64,000 bases of DNA, taken from assembly GCA_021399435.1 (NCBI GenBank), contig JAJTUP010000012.1, positions 744,001 through 808,000 of the forward strand, in the 5' to 3' direction. The notes below the pieces were generated by a model. It made no database searches. It was not told the DNA's origin and saw only the letters and a list, made by a program, of their open reading frames with translations. How positions within the stretch are numbered: the stretch's first letter is position 1; each line of letters starts with the position of its first letter. This document shows positions 1 to 10,685 of the stretch, piece by piece. The DNA is from Diaporthe sp. PMI_573 (taxonomy: Eukaryota; Ascomycota; Sordariomycetes; Diaporthales; Diaporthaceae). The position numbers were made by a program, and so were the translations under genes.

Positions 1-76
1 TTGTATGGGTCAGCGGCTTGCGGTGACATTGCGCGTCGCGGCGCATTAACGTGCGGCTCAGCACTGGAGCGCTCAC

Positions 77-256
77 CTTGCCGTGGACGACGGCATGCTC
101 GCCGAAGACAATGACCTTGCCTGGGGCAGAAACCATGAAGGCAGGCATCATGGGGCTGGACAGTTTGCGAGAGGCCTTCTTCAGATGCGACGACTTGCCG
201 TTCGTGTGCGGCTGTCCCACGCCATTGCCGTTGCCGTTGCCGTTGACGTGCGCCAT
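77..256 (-). CDS. ERG12: Mevalonate kinase, first exon only (gene runs off the left edge)
   Basis: ATP-dependent phosphorylation of mevalonate in the cytosolic sterol/isoprenoid pathway. Only exon 1 (60 codons) is in the window. It starts at the ATG at 256-254 and ends at a GTGAGC donor at 76. The protein begins MAHVNGNGNGNG, a low-complexity stretch. It then reaches the family signature SAPGKVIVFGEHAVVHGK, the conserved N-terminal beta-strand of GHMP kinases, immediately before the intron. A CTGAC branch-like sequence lies near position 12, so the acceptor should be just beyond base 1. The (NG)n stretch is encoded by a 6-nt repeat around 223-247 and is probably length-variable. The identity rests on the strong match of the GEHAVVHGK block. 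The catalytic remainder cannot be inspected. Confidence 0.88.
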
Positions 257-1819
257 GACTGCAAGTTGATGTTGCGTCCAGCTCGCACAACGCACCTGGT
301 GTGCGATTGAGTAAGACTTGAGGGCGGTTGGGTGTTCTTGAGCGATCCCGACGTGTAGGTGGACACCGCCGACGTGGAGGTGGATCTCAAAGATAGTGGA
401 GAGGGGTGTTGTTTGGTGGGTATCGCAAGGCCCAGGTCGAGTCGGGGTCCTGGATCGTGGGTCGGGGCGTTAGGCTCTGGTTCAAGCCTGGGGGAAGTCC
501 GAACGGATGGTCGAAAAGGGCAATTCAGAGAGAGAAGGGACGAGATCAAACATGGGAGACGGATGGGCGAGGTGACGGATGGGATCTCCCGCCACTCGAC
601 TCAAGACATGGTGGTAGTAGGATCGATGACAGCCCCAGTCTGCTCACAGCTTACACGGCAGCAAAACTGTAAATTAGACAATTACCTATACAGGCTGTCC
701 GGGCCCTCGCCCACTTACTCGGGGTTTGCCTTTGTTGGGAAGAACGTGGCACAGCAGTAGACTACACAGTAGGTGATAAATGACATACGGTAGCAGGGTT
801 GTCATCGCCTTCACCGTTACTTTTATTGGCCCCTGATTCCGCATCCCTAGGTGGTTCACCGTCTCAGCCTCGTCACTTGTCTGCTCTACTATGGAACCAA
901 ATTTTGTCGACGTGCAGCAAACCTCAACCGCGTGCAATGCTGCGGTAGTACCAATCAGTGACCAGATTGGCAAGGATCGCATGTAACTCGATAGTCCCGG
1001 CTAGATATGCAGCTCCAATGCAGGGACCACCAGAACAGCCCCGTCCAGAGGAGCCAGGAGAATCTCTTGGCACCAGCCGGTCTGCCAACTCTGTTCTGTT
1101 CATACGAAGATGGCTAGCCGTAATTGCATCGTCGTCCTCGTGAGACCACACTGCTGTACGCAAACCGGCTGCAAGGACACACAAGCACATACACGGGTCA
1201 GATTTTCCAATGACAGCCCACGCACTCTCCGAGACATCATGAACCTGTCAGCTTATCGTTCTCACGCCCCCAATTGGAGGTCTCGTTCAGCGGACACTGC
1301 CTGATTGGGATATCACCGTTGCAGACCGTTGTCGACTCTGCGTAGCAACCTCTCACCTTGCCTTGGTACGAGATCGTAAGAGCAAGGGAGCCGGCAGGTC
1401 TGCTCTGCCGTCCCATAACTCATAATGTACTGCTTCCTCTGCTAGCCGGGCCGTTTTTGTCACACCGGCCAAGCTCCATAAGTCAGCGACTGAATAACAG
1501 CCACGCTGTGGGCCAAGCCTGTCAAACCGACAGAGCAAGACATGCACTCAGCTTCCTCTAAACTTTCTGCATGGAACATTGCGGAAAGGCTCAGTGGCGC
1601 AAAACAAAGAAACTTGACGGAATGCTGGCGTCGTGTGTGGGATTGTTCCTAGATATTGTTTGATCAAAAGTGCTGTCGCTCAAAGCCTGCCCCGCACATC
1701 GAGAACTCGCTGCAGGGAGCTGGCTTGGTGGGCGGTGGGGAGCTCTGCTTGCAGGCAACCTTTGGACAGTTACAGTGACGAGCCACAACCCGAACGTTCA
1801 CCCTTTCCTATAAGCAAAC
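257..1819. promoter_or_regulatory. Divergent intergenic region ERG12/RAM2, 1.56 kb
   Basis: This lies between the start codons of two divergently transcribed isoprenoid-related genes and should hold both promoters and 5' UTRs. The short ORFs here lack fungal codon bias and recognisable domains. I saw no tRNA, repeat array or transposon remnant. Confidence 0.4.
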
Positions 1820-3613
1820 ATGCCGCCCAAACCAAAGGCACAGCCAAAACAAAAGGAACAAGAATGTAGGAGCATTGCCGTCCCCACTTACCGCCTGCTC
1901 TGCGTACAGATCAACCTCAGTCCCACCTCGTGAGGCCTCTTGCTAGTCACGTCTTACTGACAACTCCTCTTGAGTAGCAACGCCTGTGGACAACGAGCCC
2001 TTCAAGACTGTCTACGACCGTAGTTATCATACCTACCACCAAGGTCACCCATACGCATCCAGCCTCGCTTCCGGAGGACCTAGCGGCCTTTCCTCCTCCG
2101 ACCGGACCCTCTGGGCCAACGCACATTTCGCCCGCACACCTGCCCTCCTCAAGCGCCTAGGCAACAAGGCCCAACGAGACGTTTGGAAGTGCGTGAATGA
2201 AGCTGGTGGGCTTCCAATAAGATCAGTCAATCAGGTCCGTCCCACTGGTGCTGGTGGAACTTCTGCCACTCAGACCAGCAGCGGAGGAAGCTCAACCGGA
2301 CGGCCGGACTTCACCTGGGGTAGGGACAGATTCGGCGCGGACCTTGGGGACTCGACCCCTGAGCAACTCGACAGGAGAAGGGAGAGGGCATTGCAGCTTT
2401 CCGCCTTGGAGATACAGCACAGTGTCTTCTTGGAGAAGAAGGAACGGGAGAAGGAGGGGTGGCCCGATTCGAAAACCAACGAGGCTGTCACTGTGACGGC
2501 AGACGAGGTCGAGGAAGAGAAACTGCGGAGGAAAGAGATCGCGAGGCTCAGGATGGAACTATACGGCGAGCGCACAGGGGAGTACGGGACGGATCCCGCA
2601 TGGGACGATATTGTGCCCATGCCCATCGAGGAGCCCGAGGGTGCTCTGGCCGCTATTGCCTATCCCGAGGAATACGCCGAAGGTTTGATCAACCCTCCTG
2701 TGAGGTGTACTGGACAGAACGCTGACAACTCGTAGCAATCTCCTATCTTCGAGCTGTGATGGCCAAAAAGGAATACTCCCCTCGCTGCTTGCGACTGACG
2801 GAGCATATCATCTCCATGAATCCAGCCCACTACACCGTCTGGCTGTACCGCTTCTCGATAGTGCAGGGCATGCGGACCTCCATCCCAGATGAGATCGAAT
2901 GGCTCAACCAGGTCTCCATGGAGAATCTGAAGAACTATCAGATCTGGCACCACAGGAGGCTCCTCATGGACCACCATTACCCGTCGGTCGAATCGGATCC
3001 GGATGAGAAGGCCAAGCTGGCCAAATCCGAAGAGGAATTCCTCGCGCAGATCCTGGCCGAAGACACCAAGAACTACCACGTCTGGTCGTACAGGCAGTAC
3101 CTCGTCCCCAAGCTGGGGCTTTTTGGGGAGCCAGAGCTCAGGGCCACCGAGGCCCTGATCGACGAGGACGTGCGCAACAACTCTGCCTGGTCGCACCGTT
3201 TCTTCACCGTCTTTTCCGACCCTGCGAACGCCACACCCGGCAGTCTCTCCACCGAGCACGACCCAAAGGTCCCTGCGGCCATCATCGACCGTGAGGTCAA
3301 GTACGCCGAGGAGAAGGTCCTGCTGGCGCCGCAGAACCAGAGCCCCTGGAACTACCTCCGCGGCGTGCTGGTGAAGGGGGGCCGCAAGGTGGGCACGCTG
3401 CAGGGGCTCGTGGAGCGCTTCGTCAGCGATGTCGGCGTCGAGGGGAGCGAGAAGGTGACCAGCTCGCACGCCTTGGAGCTACTGGCGGACATCTACGCGG
3501 AGAAGGGAGAGAGTGACAAGGCGGACTTGTGCCTCAGGCGCCTGGGCGAGAAGTGGGACCGCATCAGGCTGGGATACTGGGAGTGGAAGAGAGCATCTCT
3601 TAAGAGCAACTAG
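1820..3613 (+). CDS. RAM2: Protein farnesyltransferase/geranylgeranyltransferase type I alpha subunit, with long N-terminal extension
   Basis: Shared alpha subunit of FTase and GGTase-I, which prenylate CaaX proteins such as Ras and Rho in the cytosol. Model: exons 1820-1865, 1978-2682 and 2736-3613 (542 aa). Intron 2 has an unusual GTTTGA donor. Splicing it restores EYAEAISYLRAV, the family sequence before the first repeat. PFTA repeats are plain: PAHYTVWLYR, NYQIWHHRR, NYHVWSYRQ, NNSAWSHRFF and NQSPWNYLRG. Typical orthologues are about 335-380 aa. An internal ATG at 2553 (residue 208) would give a normal 335-aa protein starting MELYGERTGEYG. Residues 1-207 are therefore extra. They are in frame and show coding-like codon use but no domain I recognise. 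Alternatives are two separate genes, or start selection between 1820 and 2553. The core identity is very secure; the N-terminus is not. Confidence 0.9.
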
Positions 3614-4521
3614 GCGTACTGAGATTTAGGTTCCTTGGGACTAGCATGCTACGCATAATGTACGGATCAGATCAAGCATTTGAGAGGCGTCACCCTAGGT
3701 TGTACGGGATCATGATGAAGGGTAACCTAGTTAGGCGGACCACTTTAAACATCGAACAGGCCTCGGAAATCATGACAAATTTATGGAATTTTCAAGGCAC
3801 ACAATGAATATCCCACGAAGACGGCGATGAGACCAATAGTATTATGAGCTTATGATGGACCTCGACCTGCCCTTGTCCTCAAATGTGGTGACTGTTGTAT
3901 ACCCGACAAATGCCGAACAGTAGCCACCGCCCGCATTTGGTGACGTTCAAGCATCGCTGTAACATGATAGCAAAACCACATACATCAATCTCCATCGTCC
4001 AACAGGAAGCCGTCCAAAACTTGCTGGTCTCTTTTGTATCCCGTTGCCCCTTCCATAATCAGCCGGTTCTAACAGAACACCCTCATGATGCTAAGTTCTG
4101 CCACCGGGTCGCAATTCATGCTGAATCCTATGTGGGTTTCGAAACTTCTGTCTCGAAGGGAGAACGTTCCTCCTTCCTGGGCTGGCAACTGCATCCTTCT
4201 TTGGAGCTGCGCCGGCTTCCTTCGTCCCCATGCCTCTTCACGGCAACGATCCTTGTCAAACACATCCAAACAGCCCACAGTGTCGTCGAAGCGCCTCGCG
4301 TGGCAGGACAGCTTGACGAAGCCCCCCTACCACATGCGCATTCGACCATTACCAGAGCTGCGCCGAGACCGGAGGGGGAAAACGCCCTCAGGCAAGCGGC
4401 CAAGCTGGCCGTAGCCGCGGCCCCCTCTGCTCCCAAACCTGCCCGGCGGCGCGAACATGCTCCCGTATAGCACATTGTTTTCTTCTTCTTCTTCTTCGTT
4501 TCCTTGTACCACGGCGCCGAT
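3614..4521. other. Convergent intergenic region RAM2/MTR2
   Basis: This contains the 3' ends of both flanking genes. A (TTC)n pyrimidine run at about 4482-4499 lies in the 3' UTR of the minus-strand gene. The ORFs here are antisense shadows. I see no other feature. Confidence 0.5.
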
Positions 4522-5097
4522 CTAGAGCGTCCTGTAGTTCTGCGAGGAGATGAGGAACTTCTTTGCGTTGCGCGGCGGGTTGCGGCGGCCCACGACGTCC
4601 CAGTTGGGGACCAGCACGAACACCTCGTGGAACCGCACGTGCTGGGTGTCGGGCCCGCTGCCGAGGTGGACGGTGCCCGTGACCGTGACGAGCATCGAGA
4701 TGCGCCCGCCGCTGCGATCGGGCCCCTTGGTGAGGATGTTGTCCGGGCACGCGAGGCCGTAGTCGTTGTTGAGCACCTGCGTGTCGTGGCTGGTGACCTC
4801 GTAGCGCACCACCTTGTTCCTGCCGCTGTTGGGGTTGTGGTCGGCGGCCGCGTTGGCGTTGCTGGAGCCGCGGCGCTGCTGTTCGAGGAGGACTTCGTAC
4901 TGGGTCGGGTCGGTGAGGTGTGCGCCGTTGATCGTGACGTCGGCGGTGATGCCCGCGGTGGTGTATTTGGGTGACGAGTTTACGTAGTAGGGCGCGATGG
5001 AGCGGAAGTCGTTGAGGTCCTGGTAGTACCAGCTCACGAAGCTGTCTGCTCCCTGGCTGGAGACCCTGACCTCGGTTTCTTGGGTGGGGTGCGCCAT
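4522..5097 (-). CDS. MTR2: Mtr2-like mRNA export factor (NTF2-like fold)
   Basis: Small partner of the Mex67 export receptor. The heterodimer carries mRNP and pre-60S particles through the nuclear pore. This is a single exon of 191 aa beginning MAHPTQETEV. An ORF extends upstream without an ATG that fits the family better. The N-terminal FVSWYYQDLND and the C-terminal HEVFVLVPNWDVVGRRN followed by KKFLISSQNYRTL match the NTF2-like pattern of filamentous-fungal Mtr2, and the length is right. A flexible Ser/Asn-rich loop lies near the middle. It is transcribed divergently from the mitochondrial Met-tRNA synthetase gene. The assignment comes from remembered family sequence, so a different NTF2-like protein is possible but less likely. 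Confidence 0.72.
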   Translation of the reverse strand: MAHPTQETEVRVSSQGADSFVSWYYQDLNDFRSIAPYYVNSSPKYTTAGITADVTINGAHLTDPTQYEVLLEQQRRGSSNANAAADHNPNSGRNKVVRYEVTSHDTQVLNNDYGLACPDNILTKGPDRSGGRISMLVTVTGTVHLGSGPDTQHVRFHEVFVLVPNWDVVGRRNPPRNAKKFLISSQNYRTL

Positions 5098-5543
5098 CGC
5101 GAAATGAGACGATTTCGACGGACAAAGAGTGGTGCTGTGTCGGTTTGCTGGATATAGCTGGACAGGTTTCCCGCTTTGGGGTTTTTGTTGAACTTTTTGG
5201 GCCAGTCGGGCACTCGGTGATATGTGGGAAAGCCAAGATTTCGCTGTCAGGAGGAGGACGGAATTGACCACAAAGTTGGCGAGGTTTGGGTGAAGTTCAC
5301 TATTTACGTTTCCGAGGCTGGACAGTGCGGCGCATTGTCAGGGACCTCTTTTGAACGGCAGCCTGGTGGGACGGTAGCGGCCTTCTTTCAGCCCCCACAG
5401 TTATCGGCCTTTTTAATTGGCACTTTGCTTATCGACTAAGCTCTGCCCATTACTTGCACCTTGTTGTTGCTCTCACATTCCCTCACTCACAGTCTGCCTG
5501 AACTGCCATCCTTTAGTTTTTGGCAGGCATGCAATGACCCCAG
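5098..5543. promoter_or_regulatory. Divergent promoter region MTR2/MSM1
   Basis: 446 nt between two start codons. The half near 5400-5440 is AT-richer and likely carries the start sites of the plus-strand gene. No specific operator was identified. Confidence 0.4.
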
Positions 5544-7455
5544 ATGGACCGAATATTCCTACGTTCCGCTGGTAGGCTCAGAGGTCTCCAGTCGGCTTCT
5601 CTAAGGCGGCCTGCTTGGGTTTGTTACTCCTGTCGTCACAATGGGCTTCTCCGGCCATCGAGAGCTCGCGCGTATGCCACCACGCCTGCACCGCAATCCG
5701 CAACGGAGACTACGGGGCCGGCGAGCCAAGCCGACTCAAAACCATACTATGTGACAACTCCGATTTTCTACGTGAATGCTTCACCACATGTTGGTCACAT
5801 GTATACCATGATCCTGGCCGACGTGCTGAAAAGATGGCACAAGCTGAAAGGTCGGAAGTCTCTCCTCCTCACGGGCACGGACGAGCATGGCATGAAGGTC
5901 CAGCAGGCCGCAGAAAACCATGATACCCCTCCCAAGGAGTGGTGCGACATCCAGGCCGAGAAGTTCAAGCAGCTGGCATCCAAGACAAACCTTGCAAACG
6001 ATTTCTTCATGCGGACAACGGATGAGGATCACAAGGAGGCCGTCCGGCACTTCTGGTTCCTGCTCAAGGAGAAGGGCATGATTTATGAGTCAAAACACGA
6101 AGGCTGGTACTGCGTGAGCGACGAGACCTTCTATCCTGAGTCCATGCTTGACAGGAAGGTTGACCCATTGACGGGTGAGGTGTCGCTGGCGTCGACCGAG
6201 AGCGGGAATTCGGTGGAATGGACCGAGGAGAAAAACTACCACTTCCGAATGTCCGCTTTGAAAGACCAGCTGCTCGAATTCTACCAGCAGAACCCGGAAT
6301 TCATCACCCCTAGCTCGCGAATGCGGGAGGTTGTGCAATGGGTCCAGAACAACCTGGAGGACTTGTCAATATCCCGACCGTCAAGCCGGTTGAACTGGGG
6401 TATCCGTGTGCCGGGTGACGACACCCAGACCATTTATGTCTGGGTAGATGCCCTCATCAACTACTTGACCAAGGCTGGCTTTCCAAACTGGACACCAGGC
6501 AAGGAGACCAAGGGAGGGTGGCCGGCCGACGTGCACGTTATAGGGAAAGACATAGTCCGGTTCCATGGCGTTTACTGGCCTGCACTCCTGCTGGCAGTTG
6601 GGATAAGCCCACCAAAGAAACTCCTGAGCCACGCCCACTGGACCATGAGTGGCAGGAAGATGTCCAAGTCTCTAGGAAATGTCGTCAACCCCTACTACGC
6701 CCTCGACCGGTGGGGTGTTGATACCATGAGGTTTTTCATGATGCTCGACGGCGGCATCGAAAACGATGCCAACTATGACAACGAGATTATCGTACAGAGG
6801 TACAAGAAGATTTTGGCGGGCACCTTTGGCAATCTGTTGAGCCGGGTCACGCGGGGCAAGGCTTGGGACGTGAGGGAGAGTGTGCAGGCCGCACCGATAC
6901 TGACGGCCTCTCTGCACCAATCAAAGGTTGGCGAGCATTATACAGCGACTTTTGAGGCTCAGAAGGCCAAGATCGATGCTCTTTACAGTGAGATGGACAA
7001 ATTGATGGATGCTCCGGATCCTAGACGGGCGCTCATGGTACTCATCGAAGTCGGATTTGGGGTGAGTTCAGCCATGCTCGCATCTTTCCCGCTACTGTAG
7101 ATCACAGCTGGACTAACAAACGCAATAGGCCAACAAATTCATCACCGAGATGGCCCCATGGGCGATGGCAAGAGGCCTCCCAGAAAAGAGCCAGGAAGAA
7201 CAGATGAGGCTGAAAGCAATGATTGCACAGACAATCTACATCATGGCGGAGACCCTCCGTAATATGGGTATCCTGCTGCAGCCATACATACCCGGAAAAG
7301 CGCGGGATTTGTTGGACGTGCTTGGTGTGCCACACGAGAATAGGACGTTCGAGTACTGTGGCTTCGGGAAGGATTTCGACTATGGTGTGCCCATGAAAGA
7401 GCCTGGCAAGAGCGCTCAGGAGAGCCTGTTCCCTCCGCTCGAGGTCGAGAATTAA
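5544..7455 (+). CDS. MSM1: Mitochondrial methionyl-tRNA synthetase
   Basis: Charges mitochondrial tRNA-Met with methionine. Exons 5544-7061 and 7129-7455 (614 aa). The 67-nt intron has a GTGAGT donor, a CTAAC branch site and an ATAG acceptor. The Arg/Ser-rich, acid-poor N-terminus (about 45 residues, RRPAWVCYSCR then RARAYATT) looks like a matrix-targeting presequence. The class I signatures are present: HVGH at about residues 80-83, in PHVGHMYT, and KMSKS at about 372-376. The conserved TGTDEHGMKV and YVWVDALINYLT blocks also fit MetRS. There is no C-terminal tRNA-binding domain, as expected for the organellar form. It is close to the family length. Confidence 0.95.
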
Positions 7456-7719
7456 ACCCTCTCGGAGTTACCGTGACGGGCGAAATGAAGTGTACGGATC
7501 GTGTTGTATATGAAACTGTAGTATAAGTGTACGAGGAGGCGTCCAAAAGAGATTCTAGGCAGTTGGAGGTTCATCGTCGTTTGGATGTAGCCAGCGCGGT
7601 CTGCTTGCTCCCGGCGCCGACCGGCCAAATCGGACGGGGCCACGCCCACATACTGTACACAATTGAATTTTCGCCTCTTAACCACGCCCTCGATTGAGCC
7701 TTGCACTCCACATTTCATC

Positions 7720-8497
7720 ATGAGGATCAATGAGAACATTGGTAATTGACATAAAGCACCCTCCCTTATTTACCAAACAAAACATTGTATGTACTGAGAA
7801 ATTGAGGACAGCGATCTCACACAGTGGGCGCGTGCTCCTCGTCCCGTACGATCGCCACCATGTGCCAGCCTACCACCTCTGGATGTCTGACCAGGACATA
7901 CAAGAGGCAACGGCATCGGAGCCGTTGACAATGGAGGAAGAATATGAGAATCAACAGTCATGGCGCGAGTCTCACGACAAGCTGACCTTCATCCTCTGCA
8001 AACCAGTCGACATCAGCAATGAGCCCGATCCATTTGTCCAGGCAGGCGTCGTCGACAGCCCTGAAAAGATGATTGGCGATATCAACTTCTTCCTCTACCC
8101 CTTGGACGATGAGACTGAGGACCATGGGACAAATACGCGAGGCGGCCACCCCAGCTACTGCGTCGGGGAGATCGACATCATGGTTGCATCCCAAGACGAC
8201 CGTGGCAAGGGCCTAGGCAAGGCTGCGGTATCGACATTCATGCACTACATCTGGTCGAACCGGCTGGCTATCTTGCGCGAGTACCAGGCCGCGGCGACGC
8301 CGGAGCTCAAGTTCCTCATGGCCAAGATCAAGGCGACCAACACGCACAGCATCGCCCTTTTCAAGAGCCTGGGGTTTGAACAGGAGGGCGATGTCAACTA
8401 CTTCGGGGAGGTGAAACTGGTGCTGCACGATCTCGACCGCTTGGCTACGCCCCCCGAGGGATACCGAGTGGTGGGCTACAAACGCCCGGTCAATTAA
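7720..8497 (+). CDS. NAT9-like GNAT N-acetyltransferase
   Basis: Acetyl-CoA-dependent acetyltransferase of the NAT9 group; animal members have been linked to microtubules, but the fungal substrate is unknown. Exons 7720-7741 and 7812-8497 (235 aa). The tiny first exon encodes MRINENI and is joined by phase to AISHSGRVLLVPYDRHHVP, matching the family N-terminus. The hallmark TASEPLTMEEEYENQQSW is present. The acetyl-CoA loop RGKGLGKAAV lies at about residues 138-147 and is followed by the C-terminal LGFEQEGDVNYFGEV. The length is normal. It lies 264 nt downstream of MSM1 on the same strand. Starting at 7730 instead would retain intron sequence and lose the conserved MRINEN. Confidence 0.88.
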
Positions 8498-8571
8498 GCT
8501 TTTGTCCAGCAATGAGGAAATCAAATATTAACATTAAGGCCTCGCTGGGTCAGCCCGTGTCAAATTCTGGT

Positions 8572-8868
8572 CTATGAGCCCGCAGCCCTCCATCTACTGA
8601 GACCCTCCATTGTCTCTCTCCTGCTTCGGCTGCCCCCCTTCCCACTGCTTGCGGACTCTGCCGGATCACCGCCTGGAGCGACCTCCCGCACCTTCTTTCC
8701 AACCTCCGATGCAAAGTTGTTCTGCCTCTGGACCTCACCGCTTGCCGTACGAGGGACGTCGTCCTTCTCAGAGCTGTCCCCGCTGGCAAAGGTCCTCATC
8801 CACGTTGGGGCCATGGCTATACCCGAGGTCAGCTTGCGAGACCCGGAGTACTTATGCGCATCTGCCAT
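8572..8868 (-). CDS. Small hypothetical protein, 98 aa
   Basis: This is an intact ATG-initiated ORF beginning MADAHKYSGSRKLTSG, followed by APTWMRTFASGD and a polar, Ser/Glu/Lys-rich tail. There is no signal peptide or membrane segment. The gene is convergent with the NAT9-like gene, with only 74 nt between stop codons. The composition looks protein-like rather than antisense noise, but I recognise no family and the assignment as a gene is tentative. Confidence 0.42.
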   Translation of the reverse strand: MADAHKYSGSRKLTSGIAMAPTWMRTFASGDSSEKDDVPRTASGEVQRQNNFASEVGKKVREVAPGGDPAESASSGKGGSRSRRETMEGLSRWRAAGS

Positions 8869-9434
8869 GTGGAATGGTATTGATGCAACTATAGGAGTCT
8901 TACCCGTGCTTGATCACGGTGTTGATATATGCCATCTTCGTGTACCGTGCACCCCAACTGTCGAGATTAAGTCGACTAGATTCAATGTTGACTTCCCGGG
9001 ACTTGATCAACGAGCACATGGGACTACTTGTACTGGCACGAACTGCAAGAGTGACCGTAGAATCATGTGTTAATTAAATTCAACGTCACCCTTCATCATG
9101 AGTATATCATCGAGATCACCATCCCCACAAATCTGCCCCAGCCAACTGCCAGCTTACAGCTCGCAGGATTCCACTCATCTGTCTATGGCCCAACCACTCG
9201 AGATTTTAAGGATTTTAATACATTTACAAAAGGATATTCTGACATAGCATAACCTGCCTCGGTGCCGTGGGATCATCTCTATTGCTCTCGTTCCCTCTAT
9301 ATATAATGTGCTCTAGATTCTCCAAAAAGCCCTTGATTTCTCCATCGTCGCAACAGTTGCCAAGATGTCGTCTCTCTACATGACAGGAGTATTCCTGGGC
9401 GAAATATAGGACCAACCTTAACCTGTGTTCCCTA
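8869..9434. other. Intergenic region between two minus-strand genes
   Basis: AT-richer sequence holding the 3' UTR of the serine dehydratase gene and the upstream region of the small hypothetical gene. Nothing else is recognisable. Confidence 0.45.
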
Positions 9435-10685
9435 TCATACACCAAATTGCTTCCTGTACTTTTCCAGCATTTCCAGGTTGATGTTCGAGCCGCCGCAGAC
9501 AACGACGACGACGTTCTTCCGAGCCCATTCCTCATCCGAAAGGCCCTTCCCAAGGTACTTCCTGAGGTCGCCCTTGTACTGCGATTTGGTCAGTAAACGG
9601 TCCTGCCAACTGCCAACCATTTAAGCAGTGGGAGCCAAAGGTCTAGACCTCGAGCATCTTCCTGAAGCCAGTTCGAGATGTCCCAGCAAGGCAAGAAGTT
9701 TCGTTTGAAGTCACTTACCACTGTAGCAATCGTTGCGCTGCACGCACTTTCCACCAGTATTCTCGCGTGGTCAAGGAATTTGACCATGGCATCTACGGCA
9801 TCCTTGTCCGTGACAACTGCGCTGATCAAATCCCCTCCTGCCTTCTCCACCCAAGCAAACGCCTGCTCTGCAACCCTTGTGGCCCCGAGAGACGTTGCAA
9901 TGGTGGTGATACCAGGGAGTGTGACCAGTTCTCCAGCCTTAACGCTGGCATTAAAGCTATCACCACCTTCCGTCTCCACGGCCACGACTTTTGGGCTCCC
10001 GTAGCCAGAGTCCTTGAGTTTCTGCACTCCTTGCATTATACCACACAAAAGGCCGCCACCCCCGACGTTGCAGATGACGGCGTCTATCTGCTCGTCGAAC
10101 GACTCGGACATCTGCGCCTTGAGCTCGTCGACCAGGGTTGCATTGCCGTCCCAGACTTCCTGGTGGTCGAATGGGGGCACATACACAGCCCTCGAGCCCG
10201 GGTGGGCACTCTCGAACTTCGGGATGGCTACCTCGCGGAGGTGCCGGTCCGCAGCTGCCCAGTTCTCACCGATCTGCACGACGTCCGCGCCGAGCTCGCG
10301 CAGCTTTCCGATCATGAGCTGTGAAGTGATCATGGGAACGATGACCGTGGCCGGCCGGCCGAGGGCCGCGGCCGCTGTTGCACAGGCCAGGCCAGCGTTG
10401 CCTCCTGAGGAAGAGTAGAAGTGGACATCCTCTGCCGAGGTGGACGGGGACTTGGTCGACTCGACAGCCCGAACCATGAGATTGCCAATCCCGCGAGACT
10501 TAAAGGAGCCTGATGGCTGCAAGTTCTCAAGTTTCAGGTAGATATTGCTGTCGAGGTCTGTGAGAGCAAGTTCCAGGTTGAGAAAGGGTTCATACTGACC
10601 AGCCAGCAACCCGAGACAAGGGTGCTGAGTAGACGCATGGCGTCTCAATCCATGGCCTTGGTGGGTGTTTGGAGACTGATCCCAT
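9435..10685 (-). CDS. L-serine/L-threonine dehydratase (PLP enzyme)
   Basis: Deaminates L-serine to pyruvate, and threonine to 2-oxobutyrate, in amino-acid catabolism. Exons on the minus strand are 10685-10600, 10547-9719 and 9578-9435 (352 aa). Exon 1 begins MGSVSKHPPRPWIETP, and splicing gives VAGCNIYLKLENLQPSGSF. The PLP-binding lysine is K45 within SGSFKSRG. The phosphate-binding glycine loop is VGGGGLLCG, and VVVVVCGGSNINLEML sits near the C-terminus, as in serine dehydratases of the SDS/Cha1 group. Intron 1 (52 nt) has a GTCAGT donor and intron 2 (140 nt) a GTAAGT donor with a CTGAC branch. No regulatory ACT domain is present, which separates it from biosynthetic threonine deaminase. 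Confidence 0.93.

Noticed and set aside
2660..3469. 269-codon minus-strand ORF across RAM2
   Set aside because: It is antisense to PFTA-repeat coding sequence, with a composition typical of reversed codon-biased DNA.
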